A DNA stretch of 64,000 bases from Rebecca billardiae RCC1528 (taxonomy: Eukaryota; Haptophyta), in the NCBI GenBank assembly GCA_965240325.2, contig OZ251245.1, positions 992,001 to 1,056,000 of the forward strand, read 5' to 3'. Under the pieces are notes generated by a model. It was not told the origin of the DNA and searched no databases. It was given only the letters and a program-made list of their open reading frames with translations. This document shows positions 31,922 through 43,300 of this stretch, piece by piece. How positions within the stretch are numbered: the stretch's first letter is position 1; each line of letters opens with the position of its first letter. A program made the position numbers and the translations under genes.

Positions 31922-33863
31922 CTACTCGTCAGGCACGTCGTCCGCTTCCGCATCGAAGAGGCTGGCGTCTATCGCGCCGCCGCCGCCGCCGCCGGCCGCG
32001 TCGGCCGCCGTCTCTGTGGAGGTGGCGGCGCCCTCGTCGTCTCTGGGCGGCGAGACAGACGCGTGCGGCAGGTGGCGCGCCATGCGCACAAGCGCGTGCG
32101 GGTGCGCCTTCGACGCGTCCTTCTTCTGCGTCTCGTAGCACTCGATGCAGAGGCAGAACTCGTCGTCGCACTCCGGGCAGTCGTACCGGCGAGCGGTCAG
32201 GATGTCGCCCTCGCACCCGTCACAGAACCACTCCACCTCCTCCTCGCCGCCGCCGCCGCCGGCGTCGGCGTCGTCGTCGGCGTCGGCGTCGGCGGCGTCG
32301 TCGTCGCTCTGCCCGCCCTGCTCGGTCGGGTCGTAGAGCGGGTGCGCCGCGTACCGCTCCTCGTCCTCGTCCTCCTCCTCCTCGTCGCCGCCCGCGCCGC
32401 TCGCGGCGCCGAGCCCTCCCGCGCCCGCTCGCCGGCGCGCGTAGTCAGCAAAGTAACCGCTGTCGTCTCCGCTGCGCTCGGGAAGAGGCGCGCGCGCGGG
32501 GGGCGGGGCAGCGCGGCGGGCGGCGCGGGCGGGCGCGGCGGGAGGGCGGTGGGCTCGCGGGCTCGCGCCGTCGCTCGTCGCCCGCGGCGCGCGCGCACGC
32601 GCGCGCACCGCGCGTTCGCGTCGTCCGCAAAGAGCGAGGGGTCAAAGGAGAAGAGCGCGCGGCCGGAGAGCGAGTGCACCTCCTTGCCCTTGCTGCGCGC
32701 CTCCTTGGCCGCCGTGAGCTTGGCCTCCTCCGCCTCCACGCCCTCGCGCACCTTGCGCGCGCGCCACTGCAGGAAGAGCTCGTACGTGAGCGGCGTGCGC
32801 ACCTGCGGCGCGTGTGCGGGCGGCGGGGCGGGGCGACGCCGTGTGGGCGGCGCGCGGGCGGCACACATGCGTTGCGCGTGCCCCGCGCGCCCTCTCTCTC
32901 CCTCTCTCTCCGCGCGCTCCCCGCGGTGGGTGGTGCGGTGCGGTGCGGTGCGGTGTGGTGCGGTGTACTGCGGTGCGGTGCGGTGCGGTGCGGTGCGGTG
33001 CGGTGCGGTGCGGTGCGGTGTACTGCGCGCACCTTGAGCTGCGCGCGCTGCTCCTCAATCTCGTCCTCAATGGTGGGGCCCTCCTGGTCGGCCATCAGCA
33101 GCCGCTCCGCCTCGAGCTCGCTCTTGAGCTTGTACCCCGGCGGCAGCGCGTGCCTGTACTGGCACTTGTCCCCGCCGTTCGGGCACGTCCACACCCAGCC
33201 GTACTGCCGCCGCTCCACCGCCTCCAGAAAGTGCTTGCAGATCTTGTCCGACGCGCACCGCCGGCCGTGGCCGCCCTCCTTCTGCGAGATCGCGTTCTCG
33301 AGGGTCTCCTGGTCGGCGTAGATGTCGTCGCGCTTGTCCGCGTACACGTTGATCTTCGCCGCCTTGCGCTCGATGCTCAGGTCGTGCGAGAACTTGCACT
33401 TGCCGCCCTTCGTGCACTTGCCCTGCTTGAAGAAGGCGCAGACGACTGACTTCGGGTCGGCGCCTGCGCGCCGCGGCGCGCGGCCGCGCGCAGCCGGTGC
33501 GGCGGATCGGCGCGGGTGGGCGGCGTGAGGGCGCGCGCGCGCGCATGGGCGCGCATGGGCGCGCACGCGCGCCGCGCGCGGCGCGCGCCGCGCACCCTGC
33601 GGCGCCTTGCTCTGCACGATCACGGGCTTGAAGAGCGCCTCGCGCTCGGCCTGCGCGGCGCGCTCGCGGTCGCGCGCCTCCTTCTCCTTCTGGCGCTTGC
33701 GCTCCTCGTCGGTGAGCTGGTTGGCGGTGCTCGTCGCCTGCTTGATATACTGCTGCACCGCCTTCGACTTGTTCTTGTTCTTCAGCCCGAAGGTCTTGTC
33801 CTCGAGCTTCTTCGCCTTCTCCGCCTTCTCTGCCTTGGACGGCGCCTTGGCCTTGGGCGGCAT
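31922..33863 (-). CDS. ZC3H15: ZC3H15 (DFRP1) homologue with an extra ZZ zinc finger
   Basis: Four exons on the minus strand: 33863-33596, 33463-33033, 32802-32609, 32471-31922 (introns 132, 230 and 137 bp; phases 1, 0 and 2), giving 480 residues. The start MPPKAKAPSKAEKAEKAKK, then DKTFGLKNKNKSK and GADPKSVVCAFFKQGKC (CCCH finger 1) and a second finger ending YRHALPPGYK, match ZC3H15. That protein partners the DRG1 GTPase and acts with ribosomes in the cytoplasm. LTYELFLQWRARK and the acidic end (DASLFDAEADDVPDE) match the rest of the family. Unlike the human protein as I recall it, a ZZ-type finger is present (about residues 380-425): WFCDGCEGDI, YDCPECDDEFCLCIECY, then H-x-H. It lies after Asp/Glu-rich sequence and just before the family's usual tail. 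Head-to-head with the RCC1 receptor gene. Confidence 0.93.
32934..33024 (-). repeat. (CGGTG)n pentanucleotide repeat inside ZC3H15 intron 2
   Basis: About 18 units of GGTGC/CGGTG with two GGTGTACTGC interruptions, inside the 230-bp intron 32803-33032. Confidence 0.92.
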
Positions 33864-34395
33864 GGTGCGAGGCGGCGCTCAGCGCGGGGGAGGCGGACGG
33901 GGTGCCCGGACGCACGTGTAGCGACTCTCGCGCGCCGCCGTTCCGAGCCGGCCGCGCCGCCAGTCGACGGCCACGACCGCGCGCACGCAGTCCACGTACG
34001 TCTGGAAGCGGGATGCGACACGATGGCGTCCCGGAATAAAGTCCGGGAGTCGTGAGGAGCAGATCCTTCGTCGGTTGTTCATATTTTCCATTTACTTCCA
34101 CTGGTTTTTACGGTATGGCCTTGGGCATTCTGGTAATCTGGTTGCATTTCTGGGTAGCAATGGATAGCGCTCACAATCTCCTGCTACTCGAATCACTCCA
34201 ATTTCGACGCAATCTCGAATGGTTTTCCGACGTTCTGCGGTTCGGAAGCCGTATTCGCCATTCGCCGATGAGCTTTTGCTCCCATCATCAATTCATCATC
34301 GCCCAGCCTATTATTCAACGCCGTTCCGCATCGCGCCGTCTGAGAAGAAGCCGCGCGGTTGCAACGACGCCCGCTTGCAGAGCGACGCCTCGGGC
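33864..34395. promoter_or_regulatory. Divergent intergenic region, promoters inferred
   Basis: Between the ZC3H15 start (-) and the RCC1-receptor start (+). GC drops at about 34050-34330. The in-frame ATG at 34219 lies here, but the sequence after it lacks features of a leader. No promoter motif is identified. Confidence 0.35.
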
Positions 34396-37300
34396 ATGCG
34401 TTGGTGTACTAGCGTCGTCGTGCTCGTCGCGCTCGCCGCGTGCGCGCGGCGCGCGGCGGCAAGCTTCGCGCCGGCGATACGCCTCGCCGCCGGGCGGCAG
34501 CACACCTGCGTCGCCAACGCTCTCGACCGGCTCAAGTGCTTTGGCGGCAACGCGAAGGGCCAGCTCGGCCTCGGCCACGCGTACGACGTCGGCGGCTCGA
34601 CCTTCCCCGCGCAGCTCGGGAACGCGCTGCCCGAAGTGGACCTCGGCGCGGGTGCGGGCGCGGCCGTCGTGGAGATCTTCTCGATGGACCTGCACACCTG
34701 CGTCCTCACGCGCGCCGGCGCGCTGCGCTGCTTCGGCGCGAACGGCAGCGGCCAGCTCGGGCTCGGAGACCCCCTTGACCGCGGCTACGGCGACGGGCCG
34801 ATGGGCGACGGGCTGCCGCAGGTCGACCTCGGGCTCGCCGGCACGAACGTGACGGCGGTCGCGACGGGCGCCCTCTTCACCTGCGCCAACTTCGTCGCGC
34901 CGGGCGGCGCTGAGGCGCTCCGCTGCTTTGGGCGCGGCGGCGACGGCGCGCTCGGCACCGGCGACACCGAGGACCGCGGCCTCACGCCCGACCAGCTGGG
35001 CGACAAGCTGCCGCCCGTGCAGCTCGGCCCGGGCGCGCAGGTGCTCCAGCTGGTCGCGGGCGGCTCGCACGCGTGCGTGCTCACCGTCAACCAGGCCCTC
35101 CGCTGCTGGGGCGACAACACGTGGGGCCAGCTGGGCGCGGGCGACAACGTGCAGCGCGGCGACCAGCCGGGCGAGATGGGCGAGGCGCTGGCGGACGTCA
35201 GCCTGGGCGACGGGGTGAGCGTGGACGGGATGTGCGCGGGATGGGGGCACACGTGCGTGCGGCTCGAGGGCACCGGGCACCTCAAGTGCTGGGGCTCCGC
35301 CAGCTCCGGCCAGCTCGGCACGGGCGACCGGGCGAACCGAGGCATCACGCTCGCGTCGATGGGCGACGCGCTGCCGACGGTCGACCTCGGCGCGGGCGGC
35401 GAAGCGGTGCAGAGCTTCGGGTGCGGGTACTACCACAACTGCGCGGTGCTCGCCGGCGCCGGGCTCAAGTGCTTCGGCTCTGGCACCGACGGCCGCCTCG
35501 GCACGGGCGACGCGCTCGCGCGCGGGGACGGCCCGGCGGAGATGGGCGACGCGCTGCCGATGGTCGACCTCGGCGAGGGCGCGGTGCCGACCGCCGTCGC
35601 CGCGGGCGAGCGGCACACGTGCGCGCTGCTGCAGAGCGGCCGCGTGCTCTGCTGGGGCTCGGGCTCGTACGGGCAGACCGGCTCGGGCTCGACCGCGCGC
35701 ATCGGCGACCAGGCGGTGGAGATGGGGGATGCGCTGCCGCACGTCCCGCTGTGGGAGCCCGACCCTCCGCCGCCGTCGCCCTCGCCGCCCGCGCCGCCCG
35801 CGCCGCCGCCCGCGCCGCCGCGCGCGCCGCCGCTCGCCGGGCACTCGCGCGCGATCGTCGACATCGGCGTGGGCACGTCGTTCAGCTGCGCGCTCTCCGA
35901 CGCCGGCAGCGCCAAGTGCTGGGGGCGCAACTCGGACGGCCAGCTTGGGCTCGGCCACCTCGCCGACCTGGGCTGGCGCGCCGTGCCGCCTCAGATGGGC
36001 GACCGGCTGCCTGAGGTGCTGCTCGGCGCCGGCGCGGGGCCGGCGCGCGCGCTCGGGATCGGCGACGACCGCGCGTGCTACATCTTCGCCGCCGGCCGCG
36101 TGAAGTGCGTCGGGAGCAACACGGCCGGCATGCTCGGCCTCGGCGACGCCACCGACCGCGGCGCAGACGCCTCCGCGCTCGGCGACGCGCTCCCGCACGT
36201 GCCGCTCGGCCGAGTGAACGGCACCGGCCCGGCGGAGCTGGCGGCGAGCCAGCTCGAGCTGGGCTGGGTGCACAGCTGCGCGCTCTTCGCGCCGGAGGCG
36301 CGGGTGAAGTGCTGGGGCGGCGCGAGCTTCGGCGCGCTCGGGTACGGAGACCTGAGCGCGCGCGGCGACGGCGCGGGCGAGATGGGCGACGCGCTGCCCT
36401 TCGTCCCGCTCGGCGCGGGCGCGCGCGTGCTGCAGCTGTCGGTTGGGCGCACGCACTCGTGCGTGCTGATCGAGGCGCCGCGCGCCGTGCGCTGCTGGGG
36501 GCAGAACTCGTGGGGGCAGCTCGGGTACGAGGACACCACCGACCGCGGCGCCGCGCCGAACGAGCTGGGCGACGCGCTGCCCGACGTCGACCTCGGCGCG
36601 CCCTCTGCCGACGAGATTGTGCAGGTGGCCAGCGGACACTACCACAGCTGCGCGCTGCGCGGCTCGGGCGCGGCGCTCTGCTGGGGCAAGAACAACTACG
36701 GCCAGCTCGGCGTGGGCGACGCGTTCACGCGCGGCGAGACGGCGTACACGATGGGCGAGCGGCTGCGCCCGCTCGCGCTCGGCCGCGCCGAGGCCGCCGC
36801 GACCCTCGCCGCCGGCGACGACATCACGTGCGCCATCCTCGAGGGCGACGGAGGGCTCAAGTGCGTCGGCCAGAACGGCAACGGCAGGCTCGGGCTCGGC
36901 GACTCGACGGCGCGCGGCACGCTGCCCGAGCAGCTGGGGGACCGGCTGCCGCGCGTGCCGCTCGGCGGCGTGCGCGTGGAGAAGGTGGCGCTGCGCTCGA
37001 CCCACGCGTGCGCGCTGCTCAACAACTCGATGGCCAAGTGCTGGGGGTGCGCGCGCCGCGCGCCGCGCCAAGCGCCGCGCGCCGCGCCGCGCGCCGCGCC
37101 GCGCCGCGCCGCTTGCGCGCGGGCGCGCCCCCCGCCCGCCGTGGCTGAACGACGCACCGCGGCTGCCTGCGCCGCGCTGCGCGCCGCAGCTACAACGCGT
37201 ACGGCCAGCTCGGCCTCGGCTCGACGCAGACGACCGGCGACCAAGCGGGCGAGGTGGAGGCGCTGGGCAGGGTCGAACTGTGGCCCGACGCGTCGCCCGC

Positions 37301-40300
37301 GCCGCCGCCGAGCCCGCCCGCGCCGCCGCCCGCGCCCGCGTCACCGCCCGCGCCGCCGCCGACCGCCGGCCACACGACGGAGGCGGTGGTGGTGGGCGCG
37401 GGCGGTGACCACTCCGCGGCCATCAACGCCGTGGGCAAGCTCAAGCTGTGGGGCCGGAACAACCAAGGTCAGCTCGGGCTGGGCCACACCGTGCAGATCG
37501 GCGCGGTGAGCACACCGTGGTCGATGGGCAACGCTCTGCCCGCCGTCAGCCTCGGCGCGGGCCTCCGCGCCACCGCCGTGTCGCTCGGCCGCGACCACAC
37601 GTGCGCGCTGCTGCACACGCAGCGCGCCAAGTGCTGGGGCCTCAACGTCGGCAGCGGGCGGCTGGGGTACGGGGACGCGCTCGCGCGCGGCGTGAGCCCC
37701 GAGACCATGGGCGACGCGCTGCCGTACCTCGAGCTCGGTCTCGACAACTCGAGCACCCCGCTCCTGGTGCTCAGCGTGCACGCGGGCACGAGCGGCGGGT
37801 GCGCGCGGCTCGGCGCCGCGCACGGCGGCATGGCGGAGGCGGCCAAGTGCTGGGGTGGCGGCACGTCTGGCTTCCATGGGCTCGGCGACGCGTCCGACCG
37901 CGGCGACGACGCGGGCGAGATGGGCGACGCGCTGCCGTTCGTCCCGCTCGGCGCGGGCGTGCGCGTGCTGCAGCTGTCGGCGAGTGACGCGCACGTGTGC
38001 GTGCTGCTCGGACCGGCGCGCGCCGTCAAGTGCTGGGGCGCGGCGAGTGCCGGCCAACTCGGCTACGAGGACACGGAGGTGCGTGGGAACAACGCGGGCG
38101 AGATGGGCGACGCGCTGCCTGCCGTCGACCTCGGCGCGGACGCGGCCGGCAACGTCGCGACCATCTCGGCCGGGCGCGAGCACAGCTGCGCCACGCTCTT
38201 TGACGGCCGCGCAAAGTGCTGGTCCGCGCCGCGCCGAGTCGCGCCTCGCCGCGTCGCGCTGCGTGCCGACGCCCGCGGCCAGCGCCGCGCGCGCGCCGAG
38301 GCGCCGAGAGCGCCGCGCCGCGCCGCGCCGCGCCGGAGCGCCGGAGCGCCGGAGCGCCGAGCGTGACCCTCCGCCGCGCGCCGCTCGCTCGCTCGCTGCG
38401 CGCAGGGGCGACAACGCTCACGGCCAGCTGCTGCAGGGGCACAGCACCGACCTGGGGAGCACAGTGTACAGCATGGGCGATGGGCTGCCCTTCCTGCCGC
38501 TCGGCGCCGGCCTCTCGGCAGCCGCCGTCGTCGCGGGCGCCTACCGCACCGCGGCGGTGCTGACGGACGGCAGCCTCAAGACGTTCGGCAACAACGCGTT
38601 CGGAGCGCTCGGCCTCGGCGACACCGCGCACCGCGGAGACGAGCCAGACGAGCTGGGCGACAAGCTGCCGCGCGTGAGGCTGGGCGCGTCCGCGCGCGTC
38701 GCGAGTGTGCACCACGGATTGAACCACATCTGCGCGCGCCTCGAGGGCTCCGGCCACGTCAAGTGCTGGGGCTACCAGGCCAACGGCCAGCTGGGCACGG
38801 GAGCGGTGTTCAACCTGGGCGACGCCGCGAGCGAGATGGGCGAGGGCCTCGTGCGGATCGAGCTGTGGCCCGACGCGTCGCCCGCGCCGCCGCCCGCGCC
38901 GCCCGCGCCGCCGCCAGCGCCGCTCTCGCCGCCTGCGCCGCCGCGCTCGGCGCCCGAGCAGGGCGCCGCGCTGTTGTGCGCGGGCGAGGCGCACACGTGC
39001 GCCGTCTCGGCGGGGACGCGCGAGCTCAAGTGCTGGGGCCGCGCGCTGCGCGGCGCGATCGGCTCAGAGTACCACCTCGATGTGGGCGCGCGCGCGGGCA
39101 TGCTCGGCCACGACCTCACACCCGTGCGGCTGCCGCGGCCGCCCGACGTCACGGCCGCGCGCGTCGCGGCGCTCTCGTGCCACGGCGAGTCGACGTGCGT
39201 CGCGCTGTCTGAGGCGCAGGGCGGCGCGGTGCTGTGCTTCGGGCGCAACGACTGGGGCCAGCTCGGGCAGGGCGACACGCTCGATCGCGGCGCGGCCACC
39301 GACGACCTCGGCGACCGCCTCCCGCCGGTCGCCATCCTGCGGAACGCGACGGCGGTGGCGTCCGGCACGCAGCACACGTGCGCGCTCGCGGCCGGCGGGG
39401 GCGTGCTCTGCTGGGGGCGCGGCGCGTCGGGCGTGCTCGGGCAGGGCGACGTGCTCACGCGCGGGGACCAGCCCAACGAGCTCGGCCTTGCGCTCCCGCT
39501 GCTCGCGCTCGGCGCGGCGGTGCGCGCCGTCGCCGCCGGCTTCGACTTCACCGTCGCGCTGCTGTCCTCCGGCGAGCTGCGCGCGTGGGGCGCCGCGGCT
39601 CAGGGTCAGCTCGGCTATGGCGACACGCTGGCGCGCGGCAGCTTGGCGGGCTCGGTGGCGGCGCTGCCGAACGTCGAGCTGGGCGCCGGCGCGAACGCGA
39701 GCGCGGTGTGCGCGGGCGCGCTCTACGCGTGCGCGCTGCTCACCACTGACGCCTCCGCGGGCGCGGCCGTCGCCAAGTGCTGGGGCCGGGCGGACGACGG
39801 CGCGCTCGGCCAGGGCGACGTGGTCGACCGAGGCGACTTTGTGTACACGATGGGCGACAGGCTGCCCGCGGTGCAGCTGCGCGCGCCGCACGCGCACCCA
39901 GCGAGCGTGGCGTGCGGCCATTCCCACGTGTGCGCCGCGCACGACGACGGCAGCGTGCAGTGCTGGTGCGCGCTCGCGCCGCGCCGCGCCGCGCCGCGAG
40001 CCGACGCGCCGCGATGCTTCGAGGGTGCTGCTCGCGCGCTCACACCGCGCGCGCGCGCGCGGCTGCGCAGGGGGCGCAACACGAACGGGCAGCTCGGCCT
40101 CGCCGACAGCGCGCACCGCGGCGACGCCCCTGGCGAGATGGGCGCGAGCCTGCCGCTGGTGCCGCTGCCCACCGGCTGGGCGGCCGCGTCAGTGGCCGCG
40201 GGCGCGGCACACTCGTGCGCCCTCGAGGCGGAGCGCGGCGAGGTCGTGTGCTGGGGGTCCGGCGAGAACGGGCGGCTCGGCCGCGGCTCGGCGACGGCGC

Positions 40301-43300
40301 ACGGCCTCACGCCGGACTCGATGGGCAACGCGCTCCGCGCCGTCGAGCTCTGGCCCACCCAGCCCCCGCCCTCGCCGCCCGCGCCGCCGCCCGTCGCGCT
40401 CGCGGCCGCGAGCGTGCGCGCGGCCGGCGGCGCACGCCACTCGTGCGCCGTGAGCGACGGCGGCGAGCTCAAGTGCTGGGGCGACGGCGGCGGCGGGAGC
40501 CTGGGCGCGGCCGACCCAGACGACCGCGGCCACCTGCCCGGCACGATGGGCGCCAACCTCCCCGCCGTCGACCTCGGCGGCACGATGGCCGCCTCGGACG
40601 TGAGCGCCGGCAGTTCCTTCTCGTGCGCGCTGCGCGCGGACGGGCGCGTCGTCTGCTTCGGCCTCGGCGGGAACGGGCGGCTGGGCACGGGCGACACGCA
40701 GACGCGCGGGACGATCGCGGGCACGATGGGCGACGCGCTCGTCCCCGTCGCGCTCGGCCCGCCCGCCACCGTGCTGCAGCTCAGCTCGGGCGACACGCAC
40801 ACGTGCGCGCGGCTGCTCGTCGCGGCCACCGGCGCGCGCGCGCTCAAATGCTGGGGCGCCAATTTCGCCGGGCAGCTGGGCACGGGCGACCTGGCGGACC
40901 GGGGCGGCGAGGAGGGCACGATGGGCGACGCGCTGCCAAGCATCGCGCTGGGCAACGCGGGCGACGCGAGCGCGCTCGACGTCTCGTGCGGCGCCGACTC
41001 GAGCTGCGCCGTCGCCGCGCTGCCCGACGGTACCGAGCGCGCGGTGTACTGCTGGGGCGACGGCGCGTTCGGCGCGACCGGTCTGGGCGACACGCTGGAC
41101 CGCGCGAGCGCGAGCGAGGCGGTCGAGCTGGGGAGCGACGCGGACGGCGCGCACGCGAACGCGACGGTGGTCGGCCTCGCGCACGCGTGCGCGCTGCTGC
41201 GCTCCGGCGCCGTCCGCTGCTGGGGACGGTCGGACATGGGGCAGGCCGGTTACGGCGACACGCAGACGCGCGGCGACACCGCCGCCAGCCTCGGCGACGC
41301 GCTGCCCGACGTGCCGCTGCTCGGCGGAGCGCGCGTGGCGCAGCTGGTCGCGGGCAGTCGGTTCACGTGCGCCCTGCTGGCCGAGTCGCGCGCCGTCGTG
41401 TGCTGGGGCGAGGCGCTCCGCGGCGAGCTCGGCACGGGCGACATCGAGACCCGGGGCGACCACCCAAACCACGCGCTGCAGCCGCTGCCCGCGGTCGAGC
41501 TCGGCGGCGCGGGCGGCGTGGCGCACGTGGCGGCGGGCGCGAACCACGTGTGCGCCGCGCTGGACAGCGGCGCGCTCAAGTGCTTCGGCAGCGGCTTCCA
41601 CGGCCGCCTCGGCCTCGGGGACACGGAGGCGCGCGGCGACGAGCCGTCTGAGATGGGCGATGCCCTTCCCCGCACGGAGCTGTGGCCGGCGGGCGCGCCG
41701 CCGACGCCGCCCTCGCCGCCGCCCAGCCCGCCGCCGAGCCCGCTGCCGAGCCCGCCGCCGAGCCCGCCGCCGACGCCGCCCTTGCCGCCGCCGAGCCCGC
41801 CGCCGAGCCCGCCTCCGCCGGCGACGTCGCCACCCCCGCCGCACGCGCCACCGAGCGCGCCGCCGTCGCGCCCGCCGCCGAGCCACCCGCCGCCCAGCGC
41901 GCCGCCAAGCGCGCCGCCGAGCGCGCCGCCGAGCGCGCCGCCGCCGCCGCTGCCAGCGCCGCCGCCCACGCCACCGCCGCCGACACCGCCGCCCTCACCG
42001 CCGCCGCCCGCGCCGCCGCCCGCGCCGCCGCCCGCGCCGCCGCCGCCACCGCGCGCCGAGCCGTTCCCGCCGCCCTCGCCGCCGAGCCCGCCGCCCTCGC
42101 CGCCGCCGCGGCCGCCGCCGTCGCTGCCGCCCGCGCCGCCGCCGAGCGCGCCGCCGAGCACGCCGCCGAGCGCGCCGCCGAGCCCGCCGCCGAGCGCGCC
42201 GCCGAGCGCGCCGCCGAGCGCGCCGCCGAGCCCGCCGCCGAGCGCGCCGCCGAGCGCGCCGCCGAGCACGCCTCCCGCCCCACCGCCACCCAGCCCACCG
42301 CCAGGCCCGCCACCCGCCGCTCCGCCGCCGGCCGCGCCACCGGCGCCTCCGCCGGCGCCCCCGCCGGCCCTGTCGCCCCCGCCGGCCGCGCCGCCGCCGC
42401 GCCCGCCGCCACCTCCGTGGGTGAGCACGGCGTACGCCTCCGCCCTCTCCCCGCTCGGCGTGCCGCTCGGCGACTCGCTCCGCCCCGTGATCGGCGGCGG
42501 CGGCATGGCGGCTCGCGAGGGCGTCGCGCCGCTGTGCCTCTGGGTGCCCGCGGACGGCACGGGCGGCGCAGCCGTGGCCGAGGCGGCTGAGCTGCTCTCA
42601 AACTCGAGCGCACGCTGCACGGTGCCCGAGCTGCCGCGCGGCGGCGAGTACACCCTCCACCTCTCCCTCGACGGCGGGAGCACCGCCGTCGAGTGGCTCT
42701 TCGCGCCGCCCACCATCGTCCTCTACTCGCGCGCCACGGTGCACGTGCTTGGGCTGTTTCCGCACGGCGGCCCGGCGGGCGCGCCGACAGAGATCACGGT
42801 GGTGGGGCGCGGGTTTGCCGAGTTTGGCGACGGGCTGCTGCGCTGCGTGTTTGCGAGCGGCGGCGGCGGGCTCGGCGGCGGGTTCGATGACGGCGGCGGC
42901 GGCTTCGAGGTCGGCGGGCCGACGGAGAGCACGCCGGCGCGGCTCCTCGCATCCGCCGCCGGGCAGGACGAGGGCGGCGGCGGCGGCGCGGGCGGCTCCC
43001 TGCAGATGGCGGCGTGCGCCGTGCCCGCGCTCGCGCTCGAGCTCGATCGCGGCCGCGCACTGCAGAGCGGCAGCGGCGCGGTGAGCGTGCGCGCGGTGCG
43101 CGTCGCGCTCAACGCCGACGAGCCCGCCTCGCAGAGCGCCACCTCGGCCAATTTCGTCACGTACGATTCGGCCGTGATCTCGCTCGCCGAGATTCGGCCC
43201 GCGGCCGGCTCGCCGCTCGGCGGCGAGCTCGTCACGATCGTGGGCTCGGGCTTCGACGCGCTCGTCGACGCCGCCGCGGCGAGCGGCGCGCCGGCGCAGC

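Larger units (their letters stand above)
34460..41685 (+). repeat. 35 RCC1-type coding repeats in five groups of seven
   Basis: Units of about 150 bp code C-W/F-G-x-N-x-x-G-Q-L-G-x-G-D and M-G-D-A-L-P. The groups span about 34460-35755, 35840-37275, 37380-38875, 38980-40355 and 40410-41685. Proline-rich linkers lie between the groups. Units are well diverged at the DNA level. Confidence 0.85.

Noticed and set aside
41250-42716. Minus-strand Gly-rich ORF of 488 residues
   Set aside because: Reverse complement of the proline-rich stalk; Gly runs follow from CCG codons on the true strand.
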